From contig JAPSIT010000001.1 in the NCBI GenBank assembly GCA_031178585.1, forward strand, positions 11,491 to 75,490: a stretch of DNA of 64,000 bases. Reading direction: 5' to 3'. The notes beneath the pieces were generated by a model. It was not told where the DNA came from and did not search any database. It was given only the letters and a program-made list of their open reading frames with translations. This stretch comes from Arthrobacter sp. (GTDB taxonomy: Bacteria > Actinomycetota > Actinomycetes > Actinomycetales > Micrococcaceae). The position numbers and the translations under genes are program-made. Positions 55,803-64,000 of this stretch are shown here, in pieces (within the stretch, counting starts at the first letter, position 1; each line of letters starts with the position of its first letter).

Positions 55803-56633
55803 ATGAACGAAACGAATGAATCAAACGGCCGCCAACTGCCGCGGGCGTTCGCTGCCGACATTTCCACTGACCTGAGCGCAGGCCGCGCGGTTGAACTTGC
55901 CGAAATCTACGCACTGGACGCCGTGACCGGCGAAGAGCGGGATGCCATCGAAGGGTACATCAGGACCGCTCCGGAGGCTGAGCGCGAAGCGTTCCATGAG
56001 CGCGTCCGCCAGGCCAGGGAAACACTGGCCATGACGTTCACCGTTGAAGAGGAGCCTCCGGCGGATCTGTTTGACCGCATCGCCGGCCAGCTCCCAAGGA
56101 TTCCTGATACGGGCCGCGCGGAGGCGCCGCCGGTGCCGCAGGCAGCGGATGAGCTTGCCGCTGCCCGGGAACGACGGGACCGCCGCCGGACCGGCGGCCT
56201 CCGGAATTGGATCATCGGTGTGGCCGCTGCTGCCTTTATCGCACTCGGCGGCGTGGGGGTTGGCTCCTATATCGCCAGCCAGAATGACCCCCTGACGCAG
56301 GTCCTCGAAGCGCAGGACGTGCGCCAGGCCACGGTCCAGGTCAGCGGTGGCGGGACGGCGACGGTTTCCATCGCGCCGTCGAAGGACGCCCTCGTGGTCA
56401 GGATGAAGGACGTCCCCGCTCCTCCCCCGGGCAAGGTGTACCAGATGTGGCTGATCCCCAAGGACGGCTCCACTCCGGTGTCCCAGGGCCTGATGGACGA
56501 AGAGGCTCTGTCCAAGCCTGCCGTCGTCAAGGGCATCGCTTCCGCGGCCGCCCTCGGCATCACCGTGGAGCCGGCCGGCGGTTCCGAAGCCCCGTCGCTT
56601 CCCACAGTCGCCTCCGCACAGCTCAACACCTGA
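55803..56633 (+). CDS. rskA: Anti-sigma factor, RskA family
   Basis: A 276-residue single-span membrane protein. The cytoplasmic part (1-134) carries the sigma-binding helix bundle (AVELAEIYALDAVTGEERDAIEG at about 29-51) and PADLFDRIAGQLPRI near 86-100. The membrane span is NWIIGVAAAAFIALGGVGVGS (135-155). The outside part has VRMKDVPAPPPGKVYQMWLI, characteristic of RskA. It holds SigK inactive at the membrane until proteolysis releases it. It begins one base after the sigK stop and is followed by a strong hairpin. Confidence 0.9.
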   Translation: MNETNESNGRQLPRAFAADISTDLSAGRAVELAEIYALDAVTGEERDAIEGYIRTAPEAEREAFHERVRQARETLAMTFTVEEEPPADLFDRIAGQLPRIPDTGRAEAPPVPQAADELAAARERRDRRRTGGLRNWIIGVAAAAFIALGGVGVGSYIASQNDPLTQVLEAQDVRQATVQVSGGGTATVSIAPSKDALVVRMKDVPAPPPGKVYQMWLIPKDGSTPVSQGLMDEEALSKPAVVKGIASAAALGITVEPAGGSEAPSLPTVASAQLNT

Positions 56634-56677
56634 AGGTCCCGGCACCCAAGGGCCTCACGGCGTGAGGGGCAGACAGA

Positions 56678-56713
56678 GGAAGCCGCGCAGTATGCAGGTA
56701 CTGCGCGGCTTCC
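56678..56713. terminator. Strong hairpin after rskA
   Basis: A perfect 15-bp stem (56678-56692 with 56699-56713) with a six-base loop; GGAAGCCGCGCAGTA faces its complement. It lies 45 bases after the rskA stop and 39 bases past the convergent PIG-L stop. It probably terminates both units. Confidence 0.85.
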
Positions 56714-56751
56714 CGCTTGCCGGCACATGCAGGCGCACGTGGAGCCGAAAC

Positions 56752-57528
56752 CTAGAATCCGGCGATGGTGCCCGGACCGTTAATGGCCACGACGTGAAAG
56801 GCTTCGGCGCTGCGGCCCTCCGGAAGGCCGGCCCGCCTGGCGTTTAGGTGCATCCCCTGCCGGACCGTCGTCTCCATCGCCGCGGCATCGGGGTGCTGGC
56901 TGACGTGGACATGGATCGCCTCCAGCTTACTTTCCACGTGCGGCGTAACGTCAACGAAGTGGTTTTCCCGCTCCTCGGGCCCGGCAAACAGCCACAGCCA
57001 CGGCACCTTGTAAGCGTCCAGTCCGGATTCCGCGAGCTCCGGATACGCGAAGGGGTTTTCAACAGCGGGATAGATGGCCCGTGTCACTGCCTCCCCCACC
57101 GCCAGGTGGTCCGGATGGCTCTTCTGGATGCGGTTCCAGTTCCGTTCCGGATGCATGGAAAGCACGACGTCGGGGCGGACCTCGCGGATCAGCTTCACCA
57201 CGCCCAGCATCACCAGGTGGTTCGGTTCGAGAAAGCCGTCCCGCTCGTGGAGGTAGTGGATGTCGGTGACGCCGACGAGTGAGGCGGCGCGCTCCTGCTC
57301 CGCCGCCCGGAGGGCGATGATTTCCGCCCGGTGGGCGGGGTCAAAGCCTCCCGCGTCGCCGTCGGTCATGATGCAGTAGGTGACCTCGACGCCTGCGGCG
57401 GTCCAGGCCGCGACGGTGCCGGCGGCTCCAAAGTCAATGTCATCTGGATGGGCCGCAAAACAGAGCACCCGCTCGACCCGGTGCGTGTCCGGGTCGAACG
57501 GGCTCTGCGGCGCAGTTTGTGCACTCAA
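56752..57528 (-). CDS. PIG-L family N-acetylglucosaminyl deacetylase-like protein
   Basis: A 258-residue zinc hydrolase. AAHPDDIDFGAAGT (histidine and two aspartates) and SMHPERNWNRIQKSHPDH carry the metal and catalytic residues of the PIG-L/MshB/LmbE family. The frame runs to 57795 inside etfA, but TTG 57528 lies four bases after the etfA stop with AAGGG upstream and begins the natural protein. It could deacetylate an N-acetylglucosamine conjugate; whether it is MshB, Mca or a separate branch is not clear. It is the third gene of the etfB-etfA unit. Confidence 0.85.
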   Translation of the reverse strand: MSAQTAPQSPFDPDTHRVERVLCFAAHPDDIDFGAAGTVAAWTAAGVEVTYCIMTDGDAGGFDPAHRAEIIALRAAEQERAASLVGVTDIHYLHERDGFLEPNHLVMLGVVKLIREVRPDVVLSMHPERNWNRIQKSHPDHLAVGEAVTRAIYPAVENPFAYPELAESGLDAYKVPWLWLFAGPEERENHFVDVTPHVESKLEAIHVHVSQHPDAAAMETTVRQGMHLNARRAGLPEGRSAEAFHVVAINGPGTIAGF

Positions 57529-57532
57529 GGAA

Positions 57533-58486
57533 TCAGCCCTTGCGCTTCTTGATTTCTTCGGTCGCCTGCGGCAGCACCTTGAAAAGGTCACCCACGATGC
57601 CGAAGTCAGCAATTTCAAAGACCGGCGATTCAGGGTCCTTGTTGACGGCCACGATGACCTTGGCCGTCTGCATTCCGGCCTTCTGCTGGATGGCTCCGGA
57701 GATACCTGCGGAGATGTAGAGCTGGGGCGAGACGGTCTTTCCGGTCTGTCCGACCTGCGCGTCGTGGTTGATCCAGCCGGCGTCCGTTGCTGCACGCGAA
57801 GCGCCTACGGCCGCACCCAGGGCGTCCGCGAGTTCCTCCACGGGGGTGAAGTCCCCGTCCAGTCCGCGGCCTCCAGCCACGACGATCCGCGCATCGGTGA
57901 GGTCCGGGCGTCCGCTGGCCACCTTCTGCTCGCGGGCGGTGATCCGGGCTGCAGTGGCGGCTGCATCGGCAGGGACGTCCACGGTCACGGTTTCGGGCGT
58001 GGCGGGTGCTGCCGCGGGCTGCGGCTCAACCGTATTGGCCTTGACGTTCAGCACGCTGACCGGCGTGTTTGCCTTGCAGGCGCTGGTGTAGGAACCGGCC
58101 AGCACCGACTTGTGGGCGGTGCCGTCGGCGTCGACTGCCACGACATCCGTGATGACGCCGGCGCTCAGGCGGATCCCGAGCCGCGCGGCGATTTCCTTGC
58201 CCTCCGGCGAGTTTTCGAGCAGGACAGTCGTGGCGCCTGATTTGTCCACCACTGCCGCGACGAAGGCAGCTTTGGCAGCAACAAGATAGTCATCCAGGTC
58301 CTGCACGGAGGGACGGAAGACCGCGGAGACGCCGTAAGCGCCCAGGGTGGCAACGACGTCGTCGTTCAGTTCGCCGTTGACGGCGACGGCAGTCTCGCCG
58401 AAGGTACGCGCGCTGGTCAGGAGTTCCAGGCTGCTCTTTTTGAGGGCCTGGCCCGGGTTGTCAATGAATACAAGTGCGTTTGCCAT
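57533..58486 (-). CDS. etfA: Electron transfer flavoprotein alpha subunit
   Basis: A 317-residue subunit that binds FAD and passes electrons from acyl-CoA and other dehydrogenases. The C-terminal FAD domain has [32 protein letters not shown] and [16 protein letters not shown] with the conserved ISGAIQ loop, followed by [22 protein letters not shown]. The N-terminal domain opens [20 protein letters not shown] 58486 has GAGGG nine bases upstream; longer readings to 58636 overlap etfB and are rejected. It follows etfB by 13 bases. Confidence 0.95.
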   Translation of the reverse strand: MANALVFIDNPGQALKKSSLELLTSARTFGETAVAVNGELNDDVVATLGAYGVSAVFRPSVQDLDDYLVAAKAAFVAAVVDKSGATTVLLENSPEGKEIAARLGIRLSAGVITDVVAVDADGTAHKSVLAGSYTSACKANTPVSVLNVKANTVEPQPAAAPATPETVTVDVPADAAATAARITAREQKVASGRPDLTDARIVVAGGRGLDGDFTPVEELADALGAAVGASRAATDAGWINHDAQVGQTGKTVSPQLYISAGISGAIQQKAGMQTAKVIVAVNKDPESPVFEIADFGIVGDLFKVLPQATEEIKKRKG

Positions 58487-58499
58487 GTTGTGATCCCTC

Positions 58500-59300
58500 T
58501 TAGAGCAGCTTCTGGGCGGCCAGGAAGTCCACCAGCTTGATGCCGGCGTCGCCTTCGTCCGTGATGATGGTCCCGGCGGTGCGCGGCGGGCGTTCCTCGG
58601 CCGACACCACCGTGGTCCAGGACCCGGCGTGCCCAACCTGGGACGGGTCGACGCCGATATCAGACAGTGAGAGCGTGGTGATGCTCTTGCGCTTGGCGGC
58701 GATGATGCCCTTGAAGTTTGGATAGCGCGGTTCGTTGATCTGGTCCGTCACGGACACCACCGCGGGCAGGGACGCTTCGACCGTTTCGGAGTGTGTGTCC
58801 GCATCGCGCCGTGCGGTGACGCGCCCGCCGTCGACCTCCAAGGAGGATGCGAAAGTCACCTGGGGAAGGCCCAGACGCTCGGCGAGCTGGGCGGGCACCA
58901 GGGAGGTTTCGCCATCCGTGGACGCCATGCCGGTCAGGACGAGGTCCACCGGGCCGTCCGCGCCCAGGTGCCGGACAGCGGCAGCGAGCGCGAGGGACGT
59001 GGCGGCGGCGTCCGAGCCGGCGAGCGCTTCATCTGTCAGGTGGACGCCCTCCGTGGCGCCGATCTGCAGTGACTTCTTGACTGCGTTGACAGCTCCGGCC
59101 GGACCCATGCTGAGGGCGATGACCTTGTTGCCCGCCTTGCTCCCGCCGCGCGCCTCGATCAGCTGCAGCGCAGCCTCCAGAGCGTATTCATCAAGCTCGG
59201 ACAGGATGCTCTCGTCGCGGTCGGTCGTGTGGTCCTCGCCAATGAGGTGCCGGTCGAACTGGGCGTCCGGCACATGCTTGACCAGGACGATGATCTTCAA
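58500..59300 (-). CDS. etfB: Electron transfer flavoprotein beta subunit
   Basis: A 266-residue subunit that pairs with EtfA and binds AMP. KIIVLVKHVPDAQFDRHL starts the fold, LSELDEYALEAALQL follows, and the family signature is near 100-165 (GPVDLVLTGMASTDGETSLVPAQLAERLGLP in pieces, VTDQINEPRYPNFKGIIAAKRK). The start is TTG 59300 with GGAAG five bases upstream; GTG 59312 is possible. The etfB-etfA order and adjacent PIG-L gene fit other actinobacteria. Confidence 0.93.
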   Translation of the reverse strand: MKIIVLVKHVPDAQFDRHLIGEDHTTDRDESILSELDEYALEAALQLIEARGGSKAGNKVIALSMGPAGAVNAVKKSLQIGATEGVHLTDEALAGSDAAATSLALAAAVRHLGADGPVDLVLTGMASTDGETSLVPAQLAERLGLPQVTFASSLEVDGGRVTARRDADTHSETVEASLPAVVSVTDQINEPRYPNFKGIIAAKRKSITTLSLSDIGVDPSQVGHAGSWTTVVSAEERPPRTAGTIITDEGDAGIKLVDFLAAQKLL

Positions 59301-59463
59301 TGTCTCTTCCACTGTATTTACAGCAGCCTTCCATGCTTGTGGATAGCCAGCCGGGTGAGGTCGTGGCTGCGGAACGCCCGGGATACGGGTAGCTCCTAGC
59401 TAACCATATTGAGGCACGCTGACGCCGTCCCGTGTTAACGCCTGTGTCAGACTTCTGCAGCAC

Positions 59464-59510
59464 ATGACGACGGCGGGACCCGCCTTCCCGGTGAGTCCCG
59501 CCGTCGTCAT
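59464..59510 (-). terminator. Hairpin downstream of HtrA-type protease gene
   Basis: A 16-bp stem (59464-59479 with 59495-59510) with a 15-base loop; GACGACGGCGGGA faces its complement. It lies about 50 bases beyond the protease stop on the minus strand and upstream of etfB, separating the two. Confidence 0.8.
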
Positions 59511-59558
59511 TGCTGTAGTTGTGGTGCCTGCAGGCTTACTGCCGCTTACTGCGGCCTT

Positions 59559-61247
59559 TTATTGTTCGGCGGCAGCGCCCAGTGTCACGTCGAGCTGCTG
59601 TTCGCGGCCGCTTCGCTGAATGGTGATCTTCACTGAAGAACCTGCCGGCTGCTCCCGGACTGCCGCGGTCAGCTGGTTCGGGTCGCTGATAGCGAGGTCG
59701 TTGAAGCGTGTGACGACATCACCGACCCTGATGCCCGCCTTGGCGGCGGCGGAGTTGGGCTCCACTGTGGCAACGTCCGCGCCGATGGAGAACCCTGACG
59801 ACGAGTCCGTAGAGGTCTTCTCCTTGACGCTCACGCCGAGCTGGCCGTGGCTTGCCTTCCCGTTGTCAATGATTTCCTGGGCAACGCGCTTGGCGTGGTT
59901 GATCGGGATGCTGAAGCCGACGCCGATGTTGCCCGTCCCTGCCGCAGTCGAACCGCCGCCGGCGGATGCGATGGCGACATTGACGCCGATGATCTCACCC
60001 TTGCTGTTCACCAATGCACCACCGGAGTTGCCGGGGTTGATTGCAGCGTCAGTCTGGATGACGTTAATCGAAATGGAGCCCTTGCTCGCCGAGCTCTGGC
60101 CCTGTCCCTGGCCCGGAGGAGCGAACTCAAAGCCCTGGTCCCCGCCCTGGGAGTTGTCAGCACCTTCCTTGGGGGCTGCCGAGGAGGCGACGCTGATGGT
60201 CCGGTTGAGGGTGGACACGATGCCGTCCGTAACCGTACCGTTCAGGCCGAGCGGCGAGCCGATCGCCACGGCAGTATCGCCCACATTCAGCTTGCTCGAA
60301 TCTCCCAGCGTTGCAGGGGTGAGTCCGGACGGGTTGTTCACCTTGATGACGGCGAGGTCGGACAGCGGATCCGTGCCCACGATTTTCGCTGACAACACCC
60401 TGCCTTCGTTGGTACGAATCTCGATGTCCGGGTTGGCGACCGTGCCGTCCAGCGTGACCACGTGGGTATTGGTCAGGATGTGCCCCTGCTCGTCGAGGAT
60501 CACGCCCGAGCCCGTACCGCCTTCGCCGCCGCTCGTCGCCTTGATGGTGACCACGCTCGGAGAGGCCTTGGTTGCGGCTGCCGTGATGACATTGACGTCA
60601 TCCTTGTTGTTGACGATGACAGTTCCAGGCTGGCTTCCCGTGCTCACGGCGGGTGCAGTGCCGCCGTCGAACAGATTGCCCGCTCCCACGGTTGCCACAC
60701 CGCCGCCGACGAGTCCGGCAGCGAGGATGCTGGCAACCAGCGTACCCACGCCGAAGCTGGCTTTGCGCTTCGGCGCATTGGCCCTGTTGTCCGCGAAGAC
60801 GGAAGGCGCACCATGCTGGGCGTGCCCCGGCTGCTGGTTATGGCCCGGCTGCTGGCCGTGCTCACCGGCATGCCGGGGTGCATGCGGCACAGCGGCGAAC
60901 TGCTGGGTGGCAGGTCCGGAGTGCTGCCCGTAGAACGGGGCACGCTGGGGGTACTCGGGCCGCGGCCCGTTGGAGGGCGCGTTCTGGCCGCTGCTGCCGG
61001 GTCCACTTTCTGCACTGGCGGGCGTGCCTGCCGCAGAATCATGGCGGTGTAACGGCATGGTGGGGTTTTCTTCGGCCCGTTCCGCCTGTGCGTCCAGGTG
61101 CTCAGTTTCGTTGGCCAGCCCCTCATGCGGCTGGCTTTCCCCCGCTCGGAGACCCTCCGGACGCCCCGGCCGAGCCGACGGATCAGCGGGCCGCCCTGCA
61201 GGATCTCGGTTCTCAGGAGCTGCGCCCGGTACTGGGTTCTCAGTCAT
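59559..61247 (-). CDS. HtrA/DegP-like serine protease with PDZ domain
   Basis: A 562-residue membrane-anchored S1C protease. A disordered cytoplasmic N-terminus of about 155 residues (Pro/Gln/His-rich) leads to a membrane segment (VGTLVASILAAGLVGGGVAT). Then the trypsin-like domain has the catalytic histidine in LTNTHVV (about 261), aspartate in DPLSDLAVIKV (about 297) and serine in INPGNSGGAL (about 408). A PDZ domain (about 465-560) ends the protein with AAKAGIRVGDVVTRFND. ATG 61247 has AAAGGAAG upstream. It probably handles misfolded envelope proteins. It is divergent from the TPM-domain gene. Confidence 0.93.
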   Translation of the reverse strand: MTENPVPGAAPENRDPAGRPADPSARPGRPEGLRAGESQPHEGLANETEHLDAQAERAEENPTMPLHRHDSAAGTPASAESGPGSSGQNAPSNGPRPEYPQRAPFYGQHSGPATQQFAAVPHAPRHAGEHGQQPGHNQQPGHAQHGAPSVFADNRANAPKRKASFGVGTLVASILAAGLVGGGVATVGAGNLFDGGTAPAVSTGSQPGTVIVNNKDDVNVITAAATKASPSVVTIKATSGGEGGTGSGVILDEQGHILTNTHVVTLDGTVANPDIEIRTNEGRVLSAKIVGTDPLSDLAVIKVNNPSGLTPATLGDSSKLNVGDTAVAIGSPLGLNGTVTDGIVSTLNRTISVASSAAPKEGADNSQGGDQGFEFAPPGQGQGQSSASKGSISINVIQTDAAINPGNSGGALVNSKGEIIGVNVAIASAGGGSTAAGTGNIGVGFSIPINHAKRVAQEIIDNGKASHGQLGVSVKEKTSTDSSSGFSIGADVATVEPNSAAAKAGIRVGDVVTRFNDLAISDPNQLTAAVREQPAGSSVKITIQRSGREQQLDVTLGAAAEQ

Positions 61248-61545
61248 TGGACTTCCTTTCATCCTCGTCTCTATTAACTATGAACGATGTGACTGAAACT
61301 GGGGCGAACGTTTGCTGGGAGGTTCCTGAGCGCCTTGGGGCTCCTGCGATCTGGCCGTCCTCCCGCGGGTCAGAGCGCTTTTCGCTGGTGGCATATTCCC
61401 GGCTGTGGACGGTCCCATTGGTGCACCATAGAATCAAGAAGAATTGCCACAGCGACCTGCGGCTTTACACCCGGCGTGGGGGCGCTGCTGCATTCTGAGA
61501 CGGCTGTTCATCCTGAACCAGTCGCAGGCGTGCTGAAGGGTTGCC
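61248..61545. other. Divergent intergenic region, 298 bases
   Basis: This gap separates the HtrA-type protease and the TPM-domain gene and must hold both promoters. TAGAAT near 61427 and the palindrome GGTGCACC near 61418 are suggestive of plus-strand elements, but no convincing -35 box or known regulator site is seen. Confidence 0.35.
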
Positions 61546-63585
61546 ATGCGGTCAATGTTGAAACGTGTACTCGCCGTGATTGGCCTGGCTGGAATGCTGG
61601 CGCTGCCCGGCACAGCAGCCTGGGCCGAGAACCCGGTAACACTCGATCCTGTCACCAAGATTGTCGATACCGCCGGAGTGCTTGGCGGCAAGAAGGCGGA
61701 CGTCGAGGCGGCCATCAAGAAGCTCGGCACCGACCACGCCATGACACTGCACGTCGTCTATATAAAAAAATTCGAGAACCCCACGGACCGCGTGGCCTGG
61801 GCTGCCGACGTCGCCAAAAACGCAAACCTCGGGCCGAACGCCATGCTGCTGGCCGTTGCAACAGACACCCGGCAGTACCAGCTGAGCAAACCCTCCAACA
61901 GCAAGATCACAGACGCCCAGCGAACGGCGATCATCGAGAGCGCAGTTGATCCGCAGCTCCGCAACGGCGACTACGCACAGGCCGCCATCGACACGGCCGC
62001 CGCGATCGGTGACGCTGCCGGCGGTGGAAGCGGGAACGTTCCGTCCGGTGATGGAGCCGGCGCGGCAGTGCTGGTTGGAGCGGGCGTCGTCGCCGCAGGT
62101 GCCGGAACGTACCTTTACCTGCGCAACAGGCGCAAGAAGGCCGCCCAGGCCTCCGGCGCCAGCTACGGTCCGCAGGGCGCCGAACTCGATCCCCTTGCCT
62201 CGCTGAGCGTTGAAGAACTCCGCCGCAAGAGCGGTTCGCTGCTTATCGAAGCCGACGACGCCATTAAGTCGAGCGAGCAGGAACTGGGCTTCGCCGAGGC
62301 GCAGTACGGGGAAGCCGCCGTCGGAAACTTCACGAAGGCACTCCAGGAGGCCAAGGCCCACATGACCGAATCGTTCAAGCTGCAGCAGCAGCTGGACGAC
62401 CATATCCCGGACACCGAAGAGCAGCAGCGCAGCTGGCTGGGCGAGATCATCCGCCGGTCAGAAGCGGCCCTGGCTTCCCTGCAGGAGCAGAAGGCGGACT
62501 TCGATTCCCTGCGGGAGCTCGAAAAGAACGCACCGCAGGCACTCGCAGCCGTTGATTCCGGAGCGGCTGCTGCCGACGCGAAGATCACCACCGCCGACCG
62601 TACCCTCGCCGAGCTCCGCGGCAAGTACGCGGAGAGCGCACTCGTCCAGGTGGCGGACAACATCAGCCAGGCGAAGGAGCGGCTCGCCTTCGTGCAAAAC
62701 GCAAGCAGCACCGCACGCGAGAAGCTTGCCGCCGGCGAGGGGAGCCTCGCCGCTGTTGCCGTCCGCGCTGCGGAAGAAAGCCTGCACCAGACCAACGTGC
62801 TCCTGGATGCCATTTCGAAGGTGTCCGGCAATCTGGACGGGGCCCGGCGGGGACTCGAAACCGCCGTCGTGGATACTTCACAGGACCTCGCCCAGGCCAA
62901 AGCCATGATCCAGTCAGGTGCCCACCCTGAACTTGCCGGTCCTGTGGCCGGCGTTGAAGCGGCCCTTGCCCAAGTGAAGACCGAGATCCAGGGCGGACGG
63001 ATCGACCCGATCGCCACGCTGGAGCGGGTGGAGACGGCCCACCAGTCCCTGGACCGTGCACTCAGCGGCATTCGCGACCAGCAGGAGCAGGCGCACCGGG
63101 CTCAGGCCTCGCTGCAGCAGAGCATCATGTCTGCGCAGGCCCAAATCAGTGCCACCTCGGACTACATCACCGCAAGGCGTGGCGGTGTAGGAACCGAGGC
63201 CAGGACCCGTCTGGCTGAGGCGCAGCGCAATCTCGACTACGCGCTCTCCATTTCCCGCAACGACCCTGTCACGGCCCTGACCTATGCCCAGCAGGCCCAC
63301 GCACTGGCTGCCCAGGCGGCCCAACTGGCTCAATCCGACGTTGACAACTTCGGCGGTTACGCCAACCAGGGCTACGGCCGCGGCGGCATGTTCGGCGGCG
63401 GCGGAGGCGGAGGCCTCGGCGGCGCAATTTTGGGCGGCATCCTGATCAACTCCATCCTGAACGGCGGCAGCGGCGGCGGCTGGGGCGGCGGCCACAGCGA
63501 CGGCGGCGACTCCGGCGGCTTCGGAGGCGGAGACTCCGGCGGTGGAGACTGGGGCGGCGACTTCGGCGGAGGCGGGGACTTCTAG
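61546..63585 (+). CDS. Secreted/membrane TPM-domain protein with coiled coil and Gly-rich tail
   Basis: A 679-residue protein. A signal peptide (1-27, cleavage after TAAWA) precedes a TPM_phosphatase domain (about 28-155: VTKIVDTAGVLGGKKADVEAAIKKLG in pieces, NAMLLAVATDTRQY). One membrane segment (about 178-197) is followed by a long alpha-helical, coiled-coil-rich region (220-600) on the cytoplasmic side. The end is a Gly/Ser/Asp-rich tail (about 610-679) with FGGGGGGGLGG and repeated GGGDSGG. AAGGG is five bases before ATG 61546. The next gene is pspA, suggesting a membrane-stress role. Confidence 0.85.
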   Translation: MRSMLKRVLAVIGLAGMLALPGTAAWAENPVTLDPVTKIVDTAGVLGGKKADVEAAIKKLGTDHAMTLHVVYIKKFENPTDRVAWAADVAKNANLGPNAMLLAVATDTRQYQLSKPSNSKITDAQRTAIIESAVDPQLRNGDYAQAAIDTAAAIGDAAGGGSGNVPSGDGAGAAVLVGAGVVAAGAGTYLYLRNRRKKAAQASGASYGPQGAELDPLASLSVEELRRKSGSLLIEADDAIKSSEQELGFAEAQYGEAAVGNFTKALQEAKAHMTESFKLQQQLDDHIPDTEEQQRSWLGEIIRRSEAALASLQEQKADFDSLRELEKNAPQALAAVDSGAAAADAKITTADRTLAELRGKYAESALVQVADNISQAKERLAFVQNASSTAREKLAAGEGSLAAVAVRAAEESLHQTNVLLDAISKVSGNLDGARRGLETAVVDTSQDLAQAKAMIQSGAHPELAGPVAGVEAALAQVKTEIQGGRIDPIATLERVETAHQSLDRALSGIRDQQEQAHRAQASLQQSIMSAQAQISATSDYITARRGGVGTEARTRLAEAQRNLDYALSISRNDPVTALTYAQQAHALAAQAAQLAQSDVDNFGGYANQGYGRGGMFGGGGGGGLGGAILGGILINSILNGGSGGGWGGGHSDGGDSGGFGGGDSGGGDWGGDFGGGGDF

Positions 63586-63693
63586 CCGGAACAAAGACCA
63601 CGCCGGCAGGAATCTTAGGCCGGCGGATAGAAGCGGTATAACAACTGATCACTGGATTCAGTGGGAAAACTGAGCAGGACGAAAGGTAACACC

Positions 63694-64000
63694 ATGGTTA
63701 AGCAGTCCATTTTTGGCCGCATGGCGCAGCTCGCAAAGGCGAACATCAATTCCTTGCTCGATCAGGCCGAGGACCCGCAGAAAATGCTCGACCAAATGGT
63801 GCGGGACTACAGCAACAACATCGCCGAGGCCGAGTCGGCAGTGGCGCAGACCATCGGTAACCTTCGGATGCTGCAGGCCGACTACAACGAGGACGTGAAG
63901 AACGCCCAAGATTGGGGCAACAAGGCTCTGGCGGCCTCGCGCAAGGCCGATGAGTATCGCAGCGCCGGTGACGTGGTTGACGCCCAGAAATTCGACAACC
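63694..64000 (+). CDS. pspA: PspA/IM30 family protein, N-terminal part (cut by window end)
   Basis: The first 102 residues are visible, open to the window end. The start [31 protein letters not shown] is the membrane-binding amphipathic helix and first coiled-coil of PspA/IM30; [29 protein letters not shown] continues the helix. PspA-family proteins coat and protect stressed membranes. GAAAGG lies seven bases before ATG 63694, and the gene is 108 bases after the TPM-domain gene, probably in one unit. Confidence 0.95.
   Translation, partial: MVKQSIFGRMAQLAKANINSLLDQAEDPQKMLDQMVRDYSNNIAEAESAVAQTIGNLRMLQADYNEDVKNAQDWGNKALAASRKADEYRSAGDVVDAQKFDN

Noticed and set aside
57529..57795. N-terminal extension of the PIG-L gene into etfA
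   Set aside because: The extra residues are an Arg/Ser/Pro-rich shadow of etfA; TTG 57528 directly follows the etfA stop.
59620..60933. A 437-codon open frame opposite the HtrA-type protease
   Set aside because: It mirrors a gene with a complete catalytic triad and PDZ domain, and its product is low-complexity with no family features.

Overview
The window is 64 kb of GC-rich chromosome from an Actinomycetota bacterium. WhiB, MtrA-MtrB-LpqB, PdtaS, a very large NAD-glutamate dehydrogenase, an actinobacterial-type SecA, EtfA/EtfB and frequent GTG/TTG starts all point there. Gene order and protein style fit the Arthrobacter/Pseudarthrobacter group (Micrococcales). The genus is an inference. I see no tRNA or rRNA gene, insertion sequence, prophage or CRISPR array. 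Both window edges cut a gene.

Region 1 (1-18.1 kb) is a cell-surface polysaccharide locus. It holds GT-B and GT-A glycosyltransferases, a DUF2304 membrane protein and a large polytopic membrane protein. A six-gene minus-strand operon includes UDP-sugar dehydrogenase, acetyltransferase, aminotransferase and oxidoreductase genes of the WbpA/D/E/B type, and a WbpI-like 2-epimerase lies nearby. Together these could make UDP-2,3-diacetamido-2,3-dideoxy-mannuronic acid. A second operon joins UDP-galactopyranose mutase, a GlfT2-like galactofuranosyltransferase and a two-component ABC exporter, which suggests a galactofuranose-containing polymer made in the cytoplasm and exported.

Region 2 (18.3-34.6 kb) holds an orphan FHA-FtsK/EssC-like ATPase, a whiB1-like gene with a CRP-type site in its leader, pdtaS, the 180-kDa-class NAD-glutamate dehydrogenase, and a little-understood cluster next to secA. 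That cluster contains a TadZ/CpaE-like ATPase with an altered P-loop, a SAF-domain protein, a small excisionase/BldC-like DNA-binding protein, a protein with two apparent Sm-like barrels, a LysM membrane protein and an Rv3235-type protein. A 10-bp-phased direct repeat lies in the divergent promoter inside this cluster.

Region 3 (34.6-45.1 kb) is the conserved actinobacterial core block secA, ycaQ-like, hpf, comF, lpqB, mtrB, mtrA, all on the minus strand. It covers protein export, ribosome hibernation and cell-wall/osmotic signalling.

Region 4 (45.3-64 kb) is mostly housekeeping: a cysteine-less MetE-like protein, chorismate mutase, mnmA with its cysteine desulfurase, a DMT transporter, a cysteine-rich HTH regulator divergent from a DoxX-like gene, a DnaJ-like protein, trmL, a sigK/rskA pair, etfB-etfA with a PIG-L deacetylase, an HtrA-type protease, and a TPM-domain protein followed by pspA. 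Strong hairpins separate several convergent units.
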